Below are positions 1-24,000 of a stretch of 64,000 nucleotides of DNA, piece by piece. The stretch spans positions 5,632,640 to 5,696,639 of the forward strand of contig PTFA01000042.1 in NCBI GenBank assembly GCA_003342895.1. The letters are read 5' to 3'. Numbering within the stretch: the stretch's first letter is position 1; each line of letters starts with the position of its first letter. The notes beneath the pieces were generated by a model. It saw only the letters and a program-made list of their open reading frames with translations, was not told where the DNA came from and did not search any database. The position numbers were made by a program, and so were the translations under genes. This stretch comes from Casuarius casuarius (taxonomy: Eukaryota; Chordata; Aves; Casuariiformes; Casuariidae).

Positions 1-274
1 CAGCTAACTCCCTTATTTGGCTCAAGTTCACCAGTCAGAGTGATTTCATCAGACTCAGCCACCGAAGAAGCTCAGTGCTTCTGGACATGCAACTTCTTTT
101 CCCCGGTTTGTTCAAGGACCTGAAACATCGGAATTTAAAAAAAATCTCTTGGATCACCACTTCTTTTTTTTTTTTTTTAAATCAGATTTTCAGAGCACTT
201 CAGACACTGAATTCAGCAACTGCTTCCAAGAATATCCAAGTAAACAAATACAAACCACCATTAAGCAAAACTAT

Positions 275-1267
275 TTGTAAAAAACAAAAACAAATTTATT
301 TGGTGCAGTGTTTGCATGCAAGACAATTGCATTTCAGTACCAATAGAGAAGACAAGACTAGTAGAGTCATTTCACTCAAAAGATGCATCCTTCTTATCAA
401 AAATGACTTGTTATGGCTTTTTGATCCTCTGTACTATGATTATAAACTATTTTTTAAAATCCTAGCTGAGATGGCGCTCTGATACTTAATACATTTTACT
501 AAAAACATACATGCAGATGCATAAAGGAGAGCTTTAAGGAATTAAAAGACAAATTTAATAAATGAGGTAGTCATCTGGTTAGGCAGACACAGACTGTGTT
601 CTCTGCATATAACATCCAGTCTCTGTATGCACAGCTGCAACCAGAGGTCTATAGCTTGCAACACAGCCTCACTGAACAAACTTTGCCCTTCGGGAGTCAT
701 GCTCTGACACATGCAGTCACAGACCTCATCAGCAGGACCCTGAATTCACTGGTCCCTGTTACAGCTCAGAGCAACAGCAGGTCTTGCCCTCGGGGGATTC
801 ACAGTGGCTTAAGGCAGAACAGCACTCTGAATTACTGAGGTGGTCAGATGGATCGCACTTTCAACAATCTGACTTGGACGACAGCTGTCAAGATCCTGAG
901 GATTTTTAACAAGCTAAATATACAGTATTTCTTCTGTGTTTCTACTGTAGTGCATGAAAGCTTCCCTTCATATATACCAAAAAAATTCACTTTTTTTTCC
1001 CCTTAGATTGCCAACCAGCAGCTCAGAGATTCTACGTTCACATCACTTAATTTAAAACACTACTAAACCAACTGTCTCAACAGCCTGCTACAAAAATCTT
1101 AAGTTAAATTGTGATCAAGATTGTCATTATGAACATGTACCTGATTGTCAAGTGAAAGTTACTTAAACAGAGTAAGCAGTTGACTTTCTGCTTTCTCCCA
1201 GCAGAACTACTTTCTGCCAGGCACCACATTAAGGAGAAAGGTGCTTATTGTGATAATTCTTCATTGA

Positions 1268-1279
<12 letters not shown>
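275..1279 (-). other. TMPRSS2: Probable TMPRSS2 terminal exon and 3' UTR
   Basis: The best acceptor downstream of exon 13 is CTGTGCTGGCTACAG, ending at 1280. It would add GGA CTG ATC and a TAA stop at 1270-1268, so the protein would end NMQGLI, much as the human last exon adds only ADG. The rest would be about 1 kb of 3' UTR ending at a poly(A) signal at 300-295. Weaker acceptors near 883 and 836 are alternatives and would give different C-termini. The exon choice is inference. Confidence 0.5.
295..300 (-). terminator. Candidate TMPRSS2 poly(A) signal (AATAAA)
   Basis: The minus strand reads AATAAA, followed by a T/G-rich stretch of the kind that guides cleavage, so the transcript would end near 265-285. 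A variant ATTAAA at 559-554 could give a shorter 3' UTR. Confidence 0.5.
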
Positions 1280-13533
<12,254 letters not shown>

Positions 13534-13548
<15 letters not shown>

Positions 13549-13567
13549 CTTTCCTTTGTCAGCAATG
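13534..13567 (-). CDS. TMPRSS2: TMPRSS2 exon 2 (start codon exon, 34 nt)
   Basis: The acceptor follows a TTGAATTGTTTCAG tract. The ATG is at 13548-13546 and five codons (MTSTA) precede a GTAAGTAA donor. The next exon begins with Gly, as in human, where MALNS is followed by Gly. Both the five-residue length and the phase-0 junction therefore match. The 19 nt before the ATG hold no in-frame stop, so a longer N-terminus encoded upstream is possible. The exon is shorter than the human one (71 nt as I recall), with the loss in the 5' UTR part. Confidence 0.87.
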
Positions 13568-15454
13568 CTGAAACAATTCAAGTGTTCAGAAATAAAGTGT
13601 CAGCCTATACACGGAAAGTGATCACAATCAAAAGCTTTGTCCAGCCTTGTCGTCCCTTTTCCTTTGGAAAAAAGCCAAATCTGGGAAAAAAATACCAGAA
13701 GTTTTTCAAGAGAGGGTATAATTTAGGACATGGCATGAAATCGGATCTTAATAGCCTCTCAGTACAACCTTGACTATTACACAGTAGCAACTACTCATTA
13801 ACATGAACGCCACACAGACCGAGAAGATTAAGTTAGTGCTCACTCACTGACAGCATGAGAGTTAAAGAAAGAATATCCTGGCAACAACCCATATGGTATC
13901 AGTACCAAGTTCAGTTCCTCCCGCCTCTCTCAGCACTTACTCATATATCATTCCGAAGTTTATGACACAGAAACGAGAACATGAACAAAGCACCAGGAAA
14001 TGCAAATTCAACTAACTCACTTAATAGTGCTACAGCAACTAGTCCCACAGGTCACATTATTTTCACTCTTCCGCACTGTGAAAAGTTCTCTTCTTGATTG
14101 AATTGTAGCCACCACACCAAAAACAGTGAAAGAGGCATAGCAGGGAGACAATATGCCATACCAACACAAAGTTTTTAAAACAGTGAAATAGTTGCATTCC
14201 CATTTAAATCATATCAGTTTATTTAAGAGTCAGAAGAGGAAAAAAAAAAATAGATAAAGCCACAGATTAGAACAGACACCAGAAATTCAAAGTGTTTGGT
14301 GCTACCGTTTTAACACAGGCAGTTATAGCACCTCCCCAAGCAATCATTTTAATAAATAATTAATTTACTATGTGGAGACCTCTCATAATATTATCCTACA
14401 TTAAAACAGCATAGGAGATGCCTCAGTCATCCACCGAGAAATACTGTTCTCCAGCCTCCAGAGCACTACCCTGTGTGCAGGCACAGCCATGAACCCTGTT
14501 GAAAGCCACTGTTATAAAGAGCAGTTGAATTAAAACACAGCTTGATTCAGCCTGAAGTATAACATTATATTTTAGAGCATGTGCTTAGGTGTCATCTCGC
14601 CCCAGACTGAACTGCAAATGTCTTTAAAGCTGATTTCAACAGGAGCGTAGCACACAGAGTATGCCCATACTTCATCACAATCCAGGAAGACCGATTCTGG
14701 TATTTGCCCATTAAAGCTAGCAAAAAAATTTAATAACACGCTGTTGAACTCTTATTTGTGCAGCACATTGGGGAAAACAAGCTTTACTCCTACTTACAGT
14801 AAGTGCATCAAGATCGGTGAGTAATTCTTTAGAACTTCTGGTTTATGTCGCATCCATCCTTACTCAGCTCTTCATAGTAGTGCTGGAAAATGCAGTTCTG
14901 CCCAGACTTAGAGACCAAGTAATACTTTGAAAGAAGATTTTTTTTCCTTGTTTTCTGAAAAGTAAACAAAAAAAAAAGTGATACAAAAGCTTAGTGATAA
15001 CAGACTGAAGACTACTAGGTATTTCTGAGGTGAGTCAACAGGTACGCTATAACCAAAAAAACCCAAAACTTTTTCTACAACATTACAGTTTGAAATGCTT
15101 TGCAAGTTGGCAGATAACAGTCTTCTTCATCCCATTTCTTTTCCTCCAATTAACTGACAAAAAATTCTCTCTGTTGATTAGCCGGCTTTAAAATCACCAC
15201 CACCAATGCAGTTCTTGTTATTTTATTTCCAATCTAACTGCTGATTAATAAAAGTTTTTTTCTTTATCAGGCCATAAGAGACATGAAAGACACAGGTATA
15301 TACATATTTCCAAGGAAATATTCCAAGGCTATTACAAAGAGATTAAACCAAAAACACTACAGTCCCCATTAGATTGCACTCTTTTAAAAGTTAGGCAAAA
15401 TCAATGGATAGCATCCAATAATGATATAGTCTGTTTTTTATAACATGCATCACC

Positions 15455-15640
15455 GATATATCTCAAAATGTTTTACAGATAAATCAAGGTTAGTGCAACA
15501 GATTTACAGATGAGGAAACCAGGTCACGGAGAAACAAGCTGACCTGTGAAACAGGCCCTGTCTCACCAGCTGTAGAGCTAGAAGTGATCAGCCTCTCTTA
15601 TCTCGGCCCAGTATTTTAGCCTCTAGCTTAACCTCATACT
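15455..15640 (-). repeat. MIR/CORE-SINE-like relic
   Basis: TTTACAGATGAGGAAACC, then a stretch resembling the reverse complement of the MIR core (GCTGACCTGTGAAACAGG), with an upstream CTCAAAATGTTTTACA segment resembling the SINE 3' end. Old and heavily mutated. The family call rests on remembered consensus. Confidence 0.5.
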
Positions 15641-16834
15641 TCAGATAGATTTAAATAAATCCCCACATAAAAGTATCATAAACCAACCCTGGTATAGAAA
15701 AGGTTAGTGAGAGCACAGAATTATCCTTCCTTGCTATCACCAGTCATTCCCCCAGATGTCTGCCAAGTATTTGGCACATAAGGGGGCACATCTGAAGTGT
15801 TAAGTGTCCTTTAAAGCAAGTTGGGGCAGTCAAAGTGAACAGCGAGCCTTCAGCTAGGAAACAGAGATGGAGCTCACCCCTGCAAGAGGCAGGTCCCCAG
15901 AAGCCCGAGCCTTGCAGGGCAGCTTGCTAAATCCTCACGTTGCCTGCTCACCTCTTAGCTTTGGAAAAAAAAATGCCCAGGTGAGGAAAAGACCTGCCAT
16001 TTAGAAGTGGTCAACCCCTGAATTTCACTACTCCATTACGGAACAGAGCAAGTGTTTGGACTTCCAGCGATACAGAATCCCCAAAAGTCGAGTCTGCTTT
16101 TGTTTCAGAACTCTGAAAGTAAAGAAATAATGCTACTGTTTCTAAAGACAGGGCATAAATAATAGCAGGGTATAAAAGATATAGCCGTTACTCACAGTAT
16201 AGTGATGAATACAGTGAAATACACTGCCTCACAGCAGGCAGCTAACTTGAAATATCTTAGCTTCTTCTCACATACGCCTTGGGAGTGTTGTAATTTATGT
16301 CCTGTCACATGTCTTCAAGGCTAAAAAAAAATACAATAGTTTTTCTAAGAAAAGTCATTAGAATGGGAGAAAAAAAATGTGAAAAGGTTTAAGATTCATC
16401 CAATAGGAATTTAACTCAACAGCTCTTTTAGGAAATGACATTTTTTCAAATCAGTTCTACTCTTAACAGTCTCAACTTCATTAATTCTTTATGCTTAAGC
16501 AAAATTTGCTATTTGATAGGTTGTTACTTCATCCAATAACATACTACTTAATATAATAGAAACTTCTTAAGACTTTAGTCCTCCAAAGGCTGGTTCCCCT
16601 CCCAACCCCAGGAAGGGCCATTATCTCCACTGAGTGTTGAGCTGTGCTGCTCAACTGTAAGTGGTCCTCCCTGCCACCACATCCTCCTAATCTCCTCACC
16701 TTGCTGGGCAAAGGTAAGCCTCTGCCTATGCTTCCCTCGGGTCATTTATAATGCTCGTCCTTCACTAGCTAAGAGCTAACATCCCCAAAACACAAAGGAA
16801 AGAACGAAGGGCAAAGAAACCCTAAAGGTTTAAC

Positions 16835-16935
16835 CCCAGTTTTGTTAACAATTGCTGCCTGGCTTTGGATAGATTGCTTTTGCCTTTGTTTCCGCATCCA
16901 AGAAATAATAATGATATTGCTTATCACACAGCATG
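16835..16935 (+). repeat. MIR/CORE-SINE-like relic
   Basis: GCCTGGCTTTGGATAGATTG, then TTTGCCTTTGTTTCC and AATAATAATGATATTGC follow the order of the MIR core region in forward orientation. It lies in TMPRSS2 intron 1. Confidence 0.5.
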
Positions 16936-17469
16936 CTGCAACTGTTAATTAACAGCAGTACCATGCTTTGGAGGTGTAGAGTTCTACACAAGTACCCCTA
17001 GCTATATTAGTTTCCAATTCCTATATTAGTTTCTATATAAAAAAAAAGATATCTGTATGTTGCTTCCATGTCTAGACATATAGGTCCACAGGACAGAAAA
17101 ATTACCTTTAGATATCCTAATGTAACTGCAGCTATTTCGCCTTGGCCAATGAAGCCAGAGATAGATTGACAATAGTATACTTCTTGTACTTCTGTATTAC
17201 TTCAATACATATTTTAGGTCATTTCCTGAAATAAAGACTTTATTAGCTGTTTGCCAAGCTGCATGATAGCTATCAACATTTGGAAAACAAAAACGAAAAC
17301 CCACAGACTAGGTCTTCATAGTTATACCTACATAAAAGCAATCACATGCAAACAAGAAAGAAAGGAGAGGAAAGAACAGCTAAAAATCAAATGCATCAAG
17401 TTCAGCTTCTAAAAGGAAGAATAAAAGCCTCCAAACAATCTACATCAGCAGTGACGAACACTTCCTTCA

Positions 17470-17580
17470 TACAAAGCCATATCCAAGAAATTATCGATTC
17501 CCATTTCCCAGATAAAGAAATTAGGAGACTGGGAAAATTCATTAAGATAGTAAAGGAACAAATCCAGTGCAAAGCTTGAT
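17470..17580 (-). repeat. MIR/CORE-SINE-like relic
   Basis: CCCATTTCCCAGATAAAGAA, then TTAGGAGACTGGGAAAAT and GGAACAAATCCAGTGC, resembles the reversed MIR core. It lies in TMPRSS2 intron 1. Confidence 0.45.
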
Positions 17581-18672
17581 CTCAAACAAGAGCAACCCAG
17601 AATTATGGGTTTTGTTGATGCTATAAAGGAACCATGCTTTTATTTATTATTCCCACTCATTCTACGTCCTTCTAGAAGCCTCAGCAGTGTAACCTTAAAC
17701 ACAATTGCTACAGGAATTTAACCATGAAAGAAAGGGGGGAAGAGTAAAAAAAAAGAAAAAGAAAAAGTATGAACAAAGAGGTGATTCCAAGTTCACTTAC
17801 ATGATCTTTCCACACACTGGGCAATTCCTGTCTCTATTCTACCTGGAGAAGATAAAAGGAACACATTCAATACTCCTATTTAACAAGCAGAGCCAGAAAA
17901 AAAAAAACTTACAAATTAAGTTTAGAAAAGTTAAAATAAAAAAAAAATCCTATCATGTATGAAAAGGGAACTAAATGAGAATGTTCATCTAATTTAATTA
18001 ACCAAATTTCCTTGATACTATTTCAGGAAGTGGTACTGGATTTATTGATGATTAAAAAAATGAGAATGCTGTTTACTCCACGGGCTAAAATTCACTCTGG
18101 GGAAAGAGCCAAAACCAAATCTCTGAGCAACTGAAAGTTTTACTAAAGTAATCAAAATTGCGTTCTTCCAGTACCTGTTTTTTCAGCTAACCTTCTCAGT
18201 AGGCATAAGCTCTGCTCAGTGTGCCCATTCAGCAGCATTAAGCATCTTGCAGAGAACTCTAAAAGACTATACAAATATTGTTATGAAAGCCAGGCTCCTG
18301 CAAATACAGCCTCAGCATTCCTAGATTTCCCAAGAAATTGTTTGGGAGCTCTTCTAGATTAGCTCCTAAAATATCATGAAACTGCAGAACTACTTATCAA
18401 CAGGTGTCAAAAAACAGTGCCTCTTGATAAACGCTACCAGCCATTCAAATAAACTCCACAATACAGCAGTTTGCCCAAGGCCAGCAAACCGAGATTGTAC
18501 TAATACTATTTCAAAGGGCAAAAAAAACGTGTTAAAAAGCTCTGGGAGTAGCAGTCTCATTATAAAAGTTAGACACTGTATTCATACTATGAGTAATTGT
18601 ATATTTATCTTTCCTGAAAGCAAATGACATCATGAAACACTGCTTATCACAAGTACATCACGATTTTATTTC

Positions 18673-18702
18673 AAAAAAAAAAAAAAGAGAGAGAGAGAGA
18701 GA
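18673..18702 (+). repeat. A14 plus (GA)8 microsatellite
   Basis: An A-run passes straight into GA dinucleotides, a simple repeat in intron 1. It is likely polymorphic in length. Confidence 0.9.
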
Positions 18703-20489
18703 AAGGGATTATATGGTGTCGTCAAGGAAGGCAAAGGAGATATTTGTCAGGCAACAACTGCAGGGGCAACTGCTGCCCAGAACATCCACCACCTCGTGCA
18801 CAGATCACTTCTTTGCTAGAGGATGCAGCAACAGCCAGACCAGCATTTGGATGCTTTCTTCCCCTATATTATATCCCACTTCTGCTTATGCTCTCATCCT
18901 CCTCCAGCAGCAGCAAATGGCTTCACCCTTCTGGCAGTAAAATTCTGGTCTCCCTACAGCACCAGGAGCCTTTGGCAGGCTCTGGGGGAAAAAAAATGCT
19001 CTCAAGGATACTTGTCTATATTCAAGTTGCAAATGAATGGGCTTGCAGACATAGCTGTCGCTTACTAGTAAGCAGAAGAAAAAATCAAGACTGGAAATGT
19101 AACAAAGCAGACTAGATATTTGTCTAGGTCATCTGTTTTCTGCCTTTGAGATCCTGAGGAGCTGTAAGGCACTTCTAAGGGGTCTACCGCAGATAAGAAA
19201 GAAAAGCAAGCAGGAGTGATGAATTCCCTCCACGGAGAGGTCCATACTGCCAGAGATGGGCTTAGAGATCCACTCATCAAAAATGAGTCCGAACAACTGG
19301 TGTGGCGGCACAGCCAGGGCTTAGCCACCGTCTCCATATCGCAGCTGTTGGCGTGGACCAACCCTTGACCAACACGGGCCGTACACGCAGGAGCGAGAGC
19401 CCACACCTGCAGGAGTGGCATCTCCAACGGACGTATTTTAATCAGCATCCTTTACAACTTGTTCTTAATCAACACCGTTTCGGCTTATTTCCATTTCCAG
19501 GCTAGGGTACCGTAATACATTTGCCCTACGTACCACTATAGCTCTTAAAAGTTTAAAAATAAAGCGAAAATGGAAGAAGTCCAACTTTGAGATCGACTTT
19601 TATCCTAGTCCAGACGTCACTTTATATTACATTTGTGTTGACATAGCTAGGTAACAGCCAAGGCTGCAACTGTTTCCTTGATCTTTGCCACGCACAACAC
19701 CCATCTCCTCCCGCCCCTCCTGGCGCCTTAACTGATACAAATCAGCCTTCAGAGGTGCTTTCTGGTGCTTTCTAAAGGCACTAATGAAACTTTACTCAGG
19801 GCAAACAACCCGGGATACCAAGGACAAAGGCAGCAGGAGAGAATGGTCTCTCAAATTCACTGGCACTCCCCCTCCCCACAAACCCGAGGTGAAATTTTAG
19901 GTCCAGGCAGCCTATGACCACGAGCAAAGCCGCCGGGGCGGGGGGGATTTCAATAGAGTGAGGTTTAGATGCGGTGCCTGCGGGAAGGGGCTCCGTCAGT
20001 AAAGTTACTCGTCTGAAGTTAGGCCACAAGACCGACACTCGCACCCAGAAATTAGCGCTTTTGCCGGAATCTGCATAACGGCGGTGACATTAACACATAA
20101 CCAAGAGGGTCCGGAGCCGGTTCTGTCCCAGTTTATTCTCCACGACTCGCTCCGTGACCCTGGACCAGCCGTCTAACCTCGCTGCGTCTCGTCTCCCTTC
20201 GCCACGACGGCAGGAGGAGGGCAGCACTCACCTCGGTGCGGGGCTGGGGACTGCTTCAGCGGGCGCTCAGCGCTCCGCTACCTCCGACTATCACATCATT
20301 CAAGCCCCACCACCTCTCCTGGGCTACCGCGGCCCCCGCCTCGCCCTCCCCACCGCCGTGCCGCGACGCCCGGCCGTGCCGCGCTGCACTTACCGCTGCG
20401 CAGGCAGGGAAACACCGAGGAAAAGTAGATTTTGTCCGCCTGAGGCAGGAAGTCAGCTGGCCAGAAACGCGGCGGCGAGGTTACTCACC

Positions 20490-20961
20490 TGCCGGGTTTT
20501 TGCCAGCCCGCACCCGCCCTCCTCCGTCCCTCCCTCCCTCCCAGGTCCCGGGAAAACACCGGCTCCCCTCGGCGCCCGGCTCCGCTCCTGCCGCTCCGCG
20601 GAGCTGAAGCCGCCCGCTTCAAAGCCCGCAGACCGCAGGGAGGCCCTGCCGCAGCCGCCGCTGCCCGGCGCGGGGCCTCTGCGGGGCCGCAGGGCGCCGC
20701 GCTTACCTGGGCCGGAGAGGAGCCGGGCCGGGCCGGGCCGGGCCGGGGCAGCCGGCGGGAAGAGGCAGGTGTCCCGGGGGGACGCGGCGGCCGGCCCCTT
20801 CCTCCCGCCGGGGCCGCGGAGGAGGTCGCTGCCAGCGGGGCGGCTCGCTTTGCTCGCCCCGGGCGCCGCCGCGAGGGGACGGGGACGGGCGGCAGCCGGC
20901 CTGGGCCGGCCGGGCTCCCCCTCCTTCCCTGCCTGCCTCTCTCCCGCCTCCTCCTCCTCAA
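20490..20961 (-). other. Open 5' frame joinable to the TMPRSS2 start exon
   Basis: A minus-strand frame runs from an ATG at 20961 to the donor after 20489. Spliced to 13567 it stays in frame through Ser and IADKGK into the TMPRSS2 initiator Met. The sequence is Arg/Pro/Ala/Gly-rich, as expected by chance in CpG-rich DNA. It might be 5' UTR only. Human TMPRSS2 has a known isoform with a 37-residue N-terminal extension, so an extended form is conceivable but unproven. Confidence 0.25.
20725..20748 (+). repeat. GGGCC pentanucleotide run, G-quadruplex motif
   Basis: Five G-runs of three or four Gs separated by CC lie on the plus strand, just 5' (transcript sense) of the donor at 20707. They could form a quadruplex on the non-coding strand. 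Confidence 0.7.
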
Positions 20962-21099
20962 GCAGGGCAGCGACAGGAGCCCCCCGCCGCCTGCCCGTGC
21001 GCGGCGGCGGCGGCCCGAGGCGCCCGCGATGCCCCCGAAGGCGCCGGTGTCTCTGTTTTCGGCGTTTGCTCCCTCTTTTATCGAAGCCTGCGGCAGGAC

Positions 21100-24000
21100 A
21101 GGGCCCGGGGCTTCCTTTCTCTCAGCGTAGAAATCAGTCTGCGAGAGTCTGCTTCTCGGGATGTTGTGTGCAAATAAGAAACCGCAGCCCTTCTCTGAGC
21201 TGGGCAGGTCAGAGCTGATAAGGAATACCCATAAAAGTGTCCGGGCTGAGGGAAACTGCTTCCTGCCTCTCCCTTCTGCCTTCCAGCCCCGTTTAATGAA
21301 GGGGTACTCGTAAAAACTCTTGCAATCTCACTTGTGTGACTTTTACAACTCCAGCAACCCGGGGTTACTCTAATAGAGGAGATGTAGAAATGAGGTTTTG
21401 AGCGCTTATTTTCACTGCCGAAACTCAGCTCTACCACAAAAAAAATCAATTTATATTAAAATAAACTTAGTATGCAACTGGGAATTTCTATACATGTGTG
21501 AAAATCCTCCAGTCACTTGTAGTAACAGTTCCAAATTAACACAATATTACCATGTGCTATGTTTAACATCTCTGTAATGAGACTACAGATAGTGAAAGAC
21601 TGAAAGTACCTGTTTGGCATGGTATATGTTTGGGGTTTGTTTCTCTTTTAAACACGCGTGCAGCTGGCTCTATACCCCATTTGTTGGACGTGCCTGGTGG
21701 TGTACGGTACATTCTCCAGAAGGGATGTTGTGTCCAGCTTCTCTCTTAATAAAGAGCTCCCTTAATTATTAGGATACCTAACAATTAATGCTCCTAAAGG
21801 TATTTTTTTAGGCTTAGGAATATCCCCATATCTCATCTTGGACTTGTCCAAACATCTTGCACAATGGCTATAGGTAAGAAGAAAGGGTGACGTAAAGTAT
21901 ATAGGCAGGTTCCTGTGTACTTTGATGTTGTCCATATGTAGGTATTTCTAATTTCTATATTCTATTTCTATTTTCAGTTCAGGCGTTATGAACAAAACTG
22001 GGCAGAAGGACGCGGTAGCAGGGAATAAACAAGTATGCTCTGCTGGCAAGTGGTGTGCTCCAGTGACAGAAAAGCTTTAGACTGTAGCAGGTGACCATGT
22101 TGCTTTGCAAACTATGAAATAATACCAGATCAGGAGGGATTCAGTGCAGCTCCATTAAAATTAATGGGACACTGCTCAGTTACATACTTCAAGATCTGGC
22201 TGTGTGCCAGCAGCTCGTTGATTAACACTGTTAACACCTTTTCTTCTTACTCGTTAGAGTGAAGTCAGATGAGATGGCTGAGCTGGCCAAGAAATTTGCT
22301 GCCAGTGAAATGGGCATTCCTGCTCTCTTTCCCCCAGCTCCTCTCCCGTTTGCTCTGGGCTGCAACCTCTTCTGTGTGAGGCTGGCATTTGGCTCACCAA
22401 AGGACTGGTGGTACGGTACTCTAACGTAGTAAAAGTTTTTTAAGTTAGGTTAATGTTCTGCAAGATTTTTTTGTTGTTGTTTGCTAACAGAGGTCAAATG
22501 TGCACTAGAGCTGGAGCACAGGAGGCAGTGGAGGTGGGGAAGGAGACACTGCCTCCACTTGGCAGCAAGAGTTGTAATGTCTACTTCAGCTGGTCTTCTA
22601 GTTGAGGACTAGCTAGTGGCCTTGTGATCTCTTAAAAATATTTGCATATATGCTTTAGTGTGTTTTAATTACGTAGGTCCGGTTTTACAGAGTTAGGATG
22701 CCAGGTACTCATCTCATTAGAGGATCATGAGCCACCTTAAAAAGAGAGCTCAGGGCAGGTTGTTTGGTTGGTGTTTTTCAGAGTTGCTAAATGCTTCTAG
22801 AGGGGCATACAAGTACTTTGCTGGCCAGGGACATCCTCTTCTTCAGTATCCCTCTGACACACTCATGGCCCAGAATTCCAGAAACCTGAGAAGTTAAAAG
22901 TTATCCAGGGTAACACTCGTCATCCTAACACTTCAGATGCTTTTTTCTCACTTAATAGTTTAAATGTTCAGTGAACCACTTCCTCCTCCATATTTATACA
23001 TGGGGGGGAAGATGTTTTCTTTTGTTTTTACAGACATATAAACCCAGGCTTTTAAATACTTCTGCTAAGCACTTGACATTCAGCATGTAAACAAGTTGAT
23101 CTCTTCAGATGCCTAGCATCACCTACCATTGTGTATCCTTCCATGGCATCACCTTGCTGTTCTTTGGCTTCCTAGGACATCTTTTTTACTCTATTCTTTA
23201 AAATAGTTCTGCCCACCTATTAATCCTAACTTGTATTGTTTTCATGGCAATTTGTCATCACACTTCATTTCCTGTTCTGTTAATACTCAATATGTAACTA
23301 GCTCCACTGCCTTTCTCGCTTCTAAATTTTTGCTTGTGTATCTAGAGTCTAATCAAAAACCCAGAAGAGTGGGAGATAAAGCCTCTCAGAAGCAAAACTG
23401 TGGAGTACTTGCTTAACACGTTTCAGGATGAGTTCGCTCTTGCAACTTTGAGACCATACTTACTTACTTTTGCCATAGCATTTCCAATAGAACTAGAATT
23501 AAAGATCACTTGAGGAAAATTCAGTCATAAAGCCCTCAACTGAACAAAACATTCAGATGAAGACCTGGCTAACCCAGCTCAACACCTCCTTTGTTTTCAT
23601 GGCCCAACTGTGTGTGCTAGGAAATCCTACCGTGCCCTTCTGCAGTAGGTCCTCTATGCTTTTTTGCTTTTTTGCTTTTTTTTTTTTCCTTTTTGGATCA
23701 CTACCATGAGAGATAGATGTCTGTTTGACTTTTTCAGACAAACGCTAGAGTCACACACTCATCCATACAACTATGCCAGCAGTCTCCCCAAACTTGGAAA
23801 CTTAAATGATTGTTTAGTAACTAAGCTTAAGCTAAATGTACATTGACTTTGAGAGTACATTTGTATCTGCTGGTACTAGTAAGAACACAATGCAACGAAA
23901 CTTACTTGCTTCAGGGATATTTGAAAATCAAAATAAACTGGGAGACACCTCCAAAAATCCTCTTTTATTCTAATTCTTGAGTACCTGTGAACAAGAAGTG

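Larger units (their letters stand above)
13568..20231 (-). other. TMPRSS2 intron 1 (up to about 7.1 kb)
   Basis: This lies between the start-codon exon and the CpG-island first exon. It is AT-rich with A-tracts, a (GA)n run and three MIR-like relics listed separately. The small ORFs at 17.3-19.4 kb are low-complexity and show no recognisable protein features. No coding exon could be supported here. Confidence 0.75.
20130..21065 (-). promoter_or_regulatory. TMPRSS2: CpG-island promoter and first-exon region of TMPRSS2
   Basis: About 0.9 kb is strongly GC- and CpG-rich, unlike the AT-rich flanks, with G/C boxes and no obvious TATA box. Four minus-strand splice donors lie inside (exon 3' ends at 20707, 20489, 20394 and 20232; GTAAGC, GTGAGT, GTAAGT and GTGAGT). 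This fits a dispersed promoter with alternative untranslated first exons that splice to 13567. The exact start sites cannot be read from sequence. Confidence 0.8.

Noticed and set aside
1..270. Possible 3' end of a neighbouring MX1 gene expected beyond TMPRSS2 by mammalian synteny
   Set aside because: No coding or 3' UTR signal of MX1 could be seen in these bases; the neighbour probably lies outside the window.
20154..21218. 354-codon plus-strand ORF over the CpG island
   Set aside because: It is Arg/Pro/Ala/Ser-rich throughout, as expected where stop codons are rare in CpG-dense DNA, and it overlaps the minus-strand TMPRSS2 promoter. No domain or conserved block is visible.
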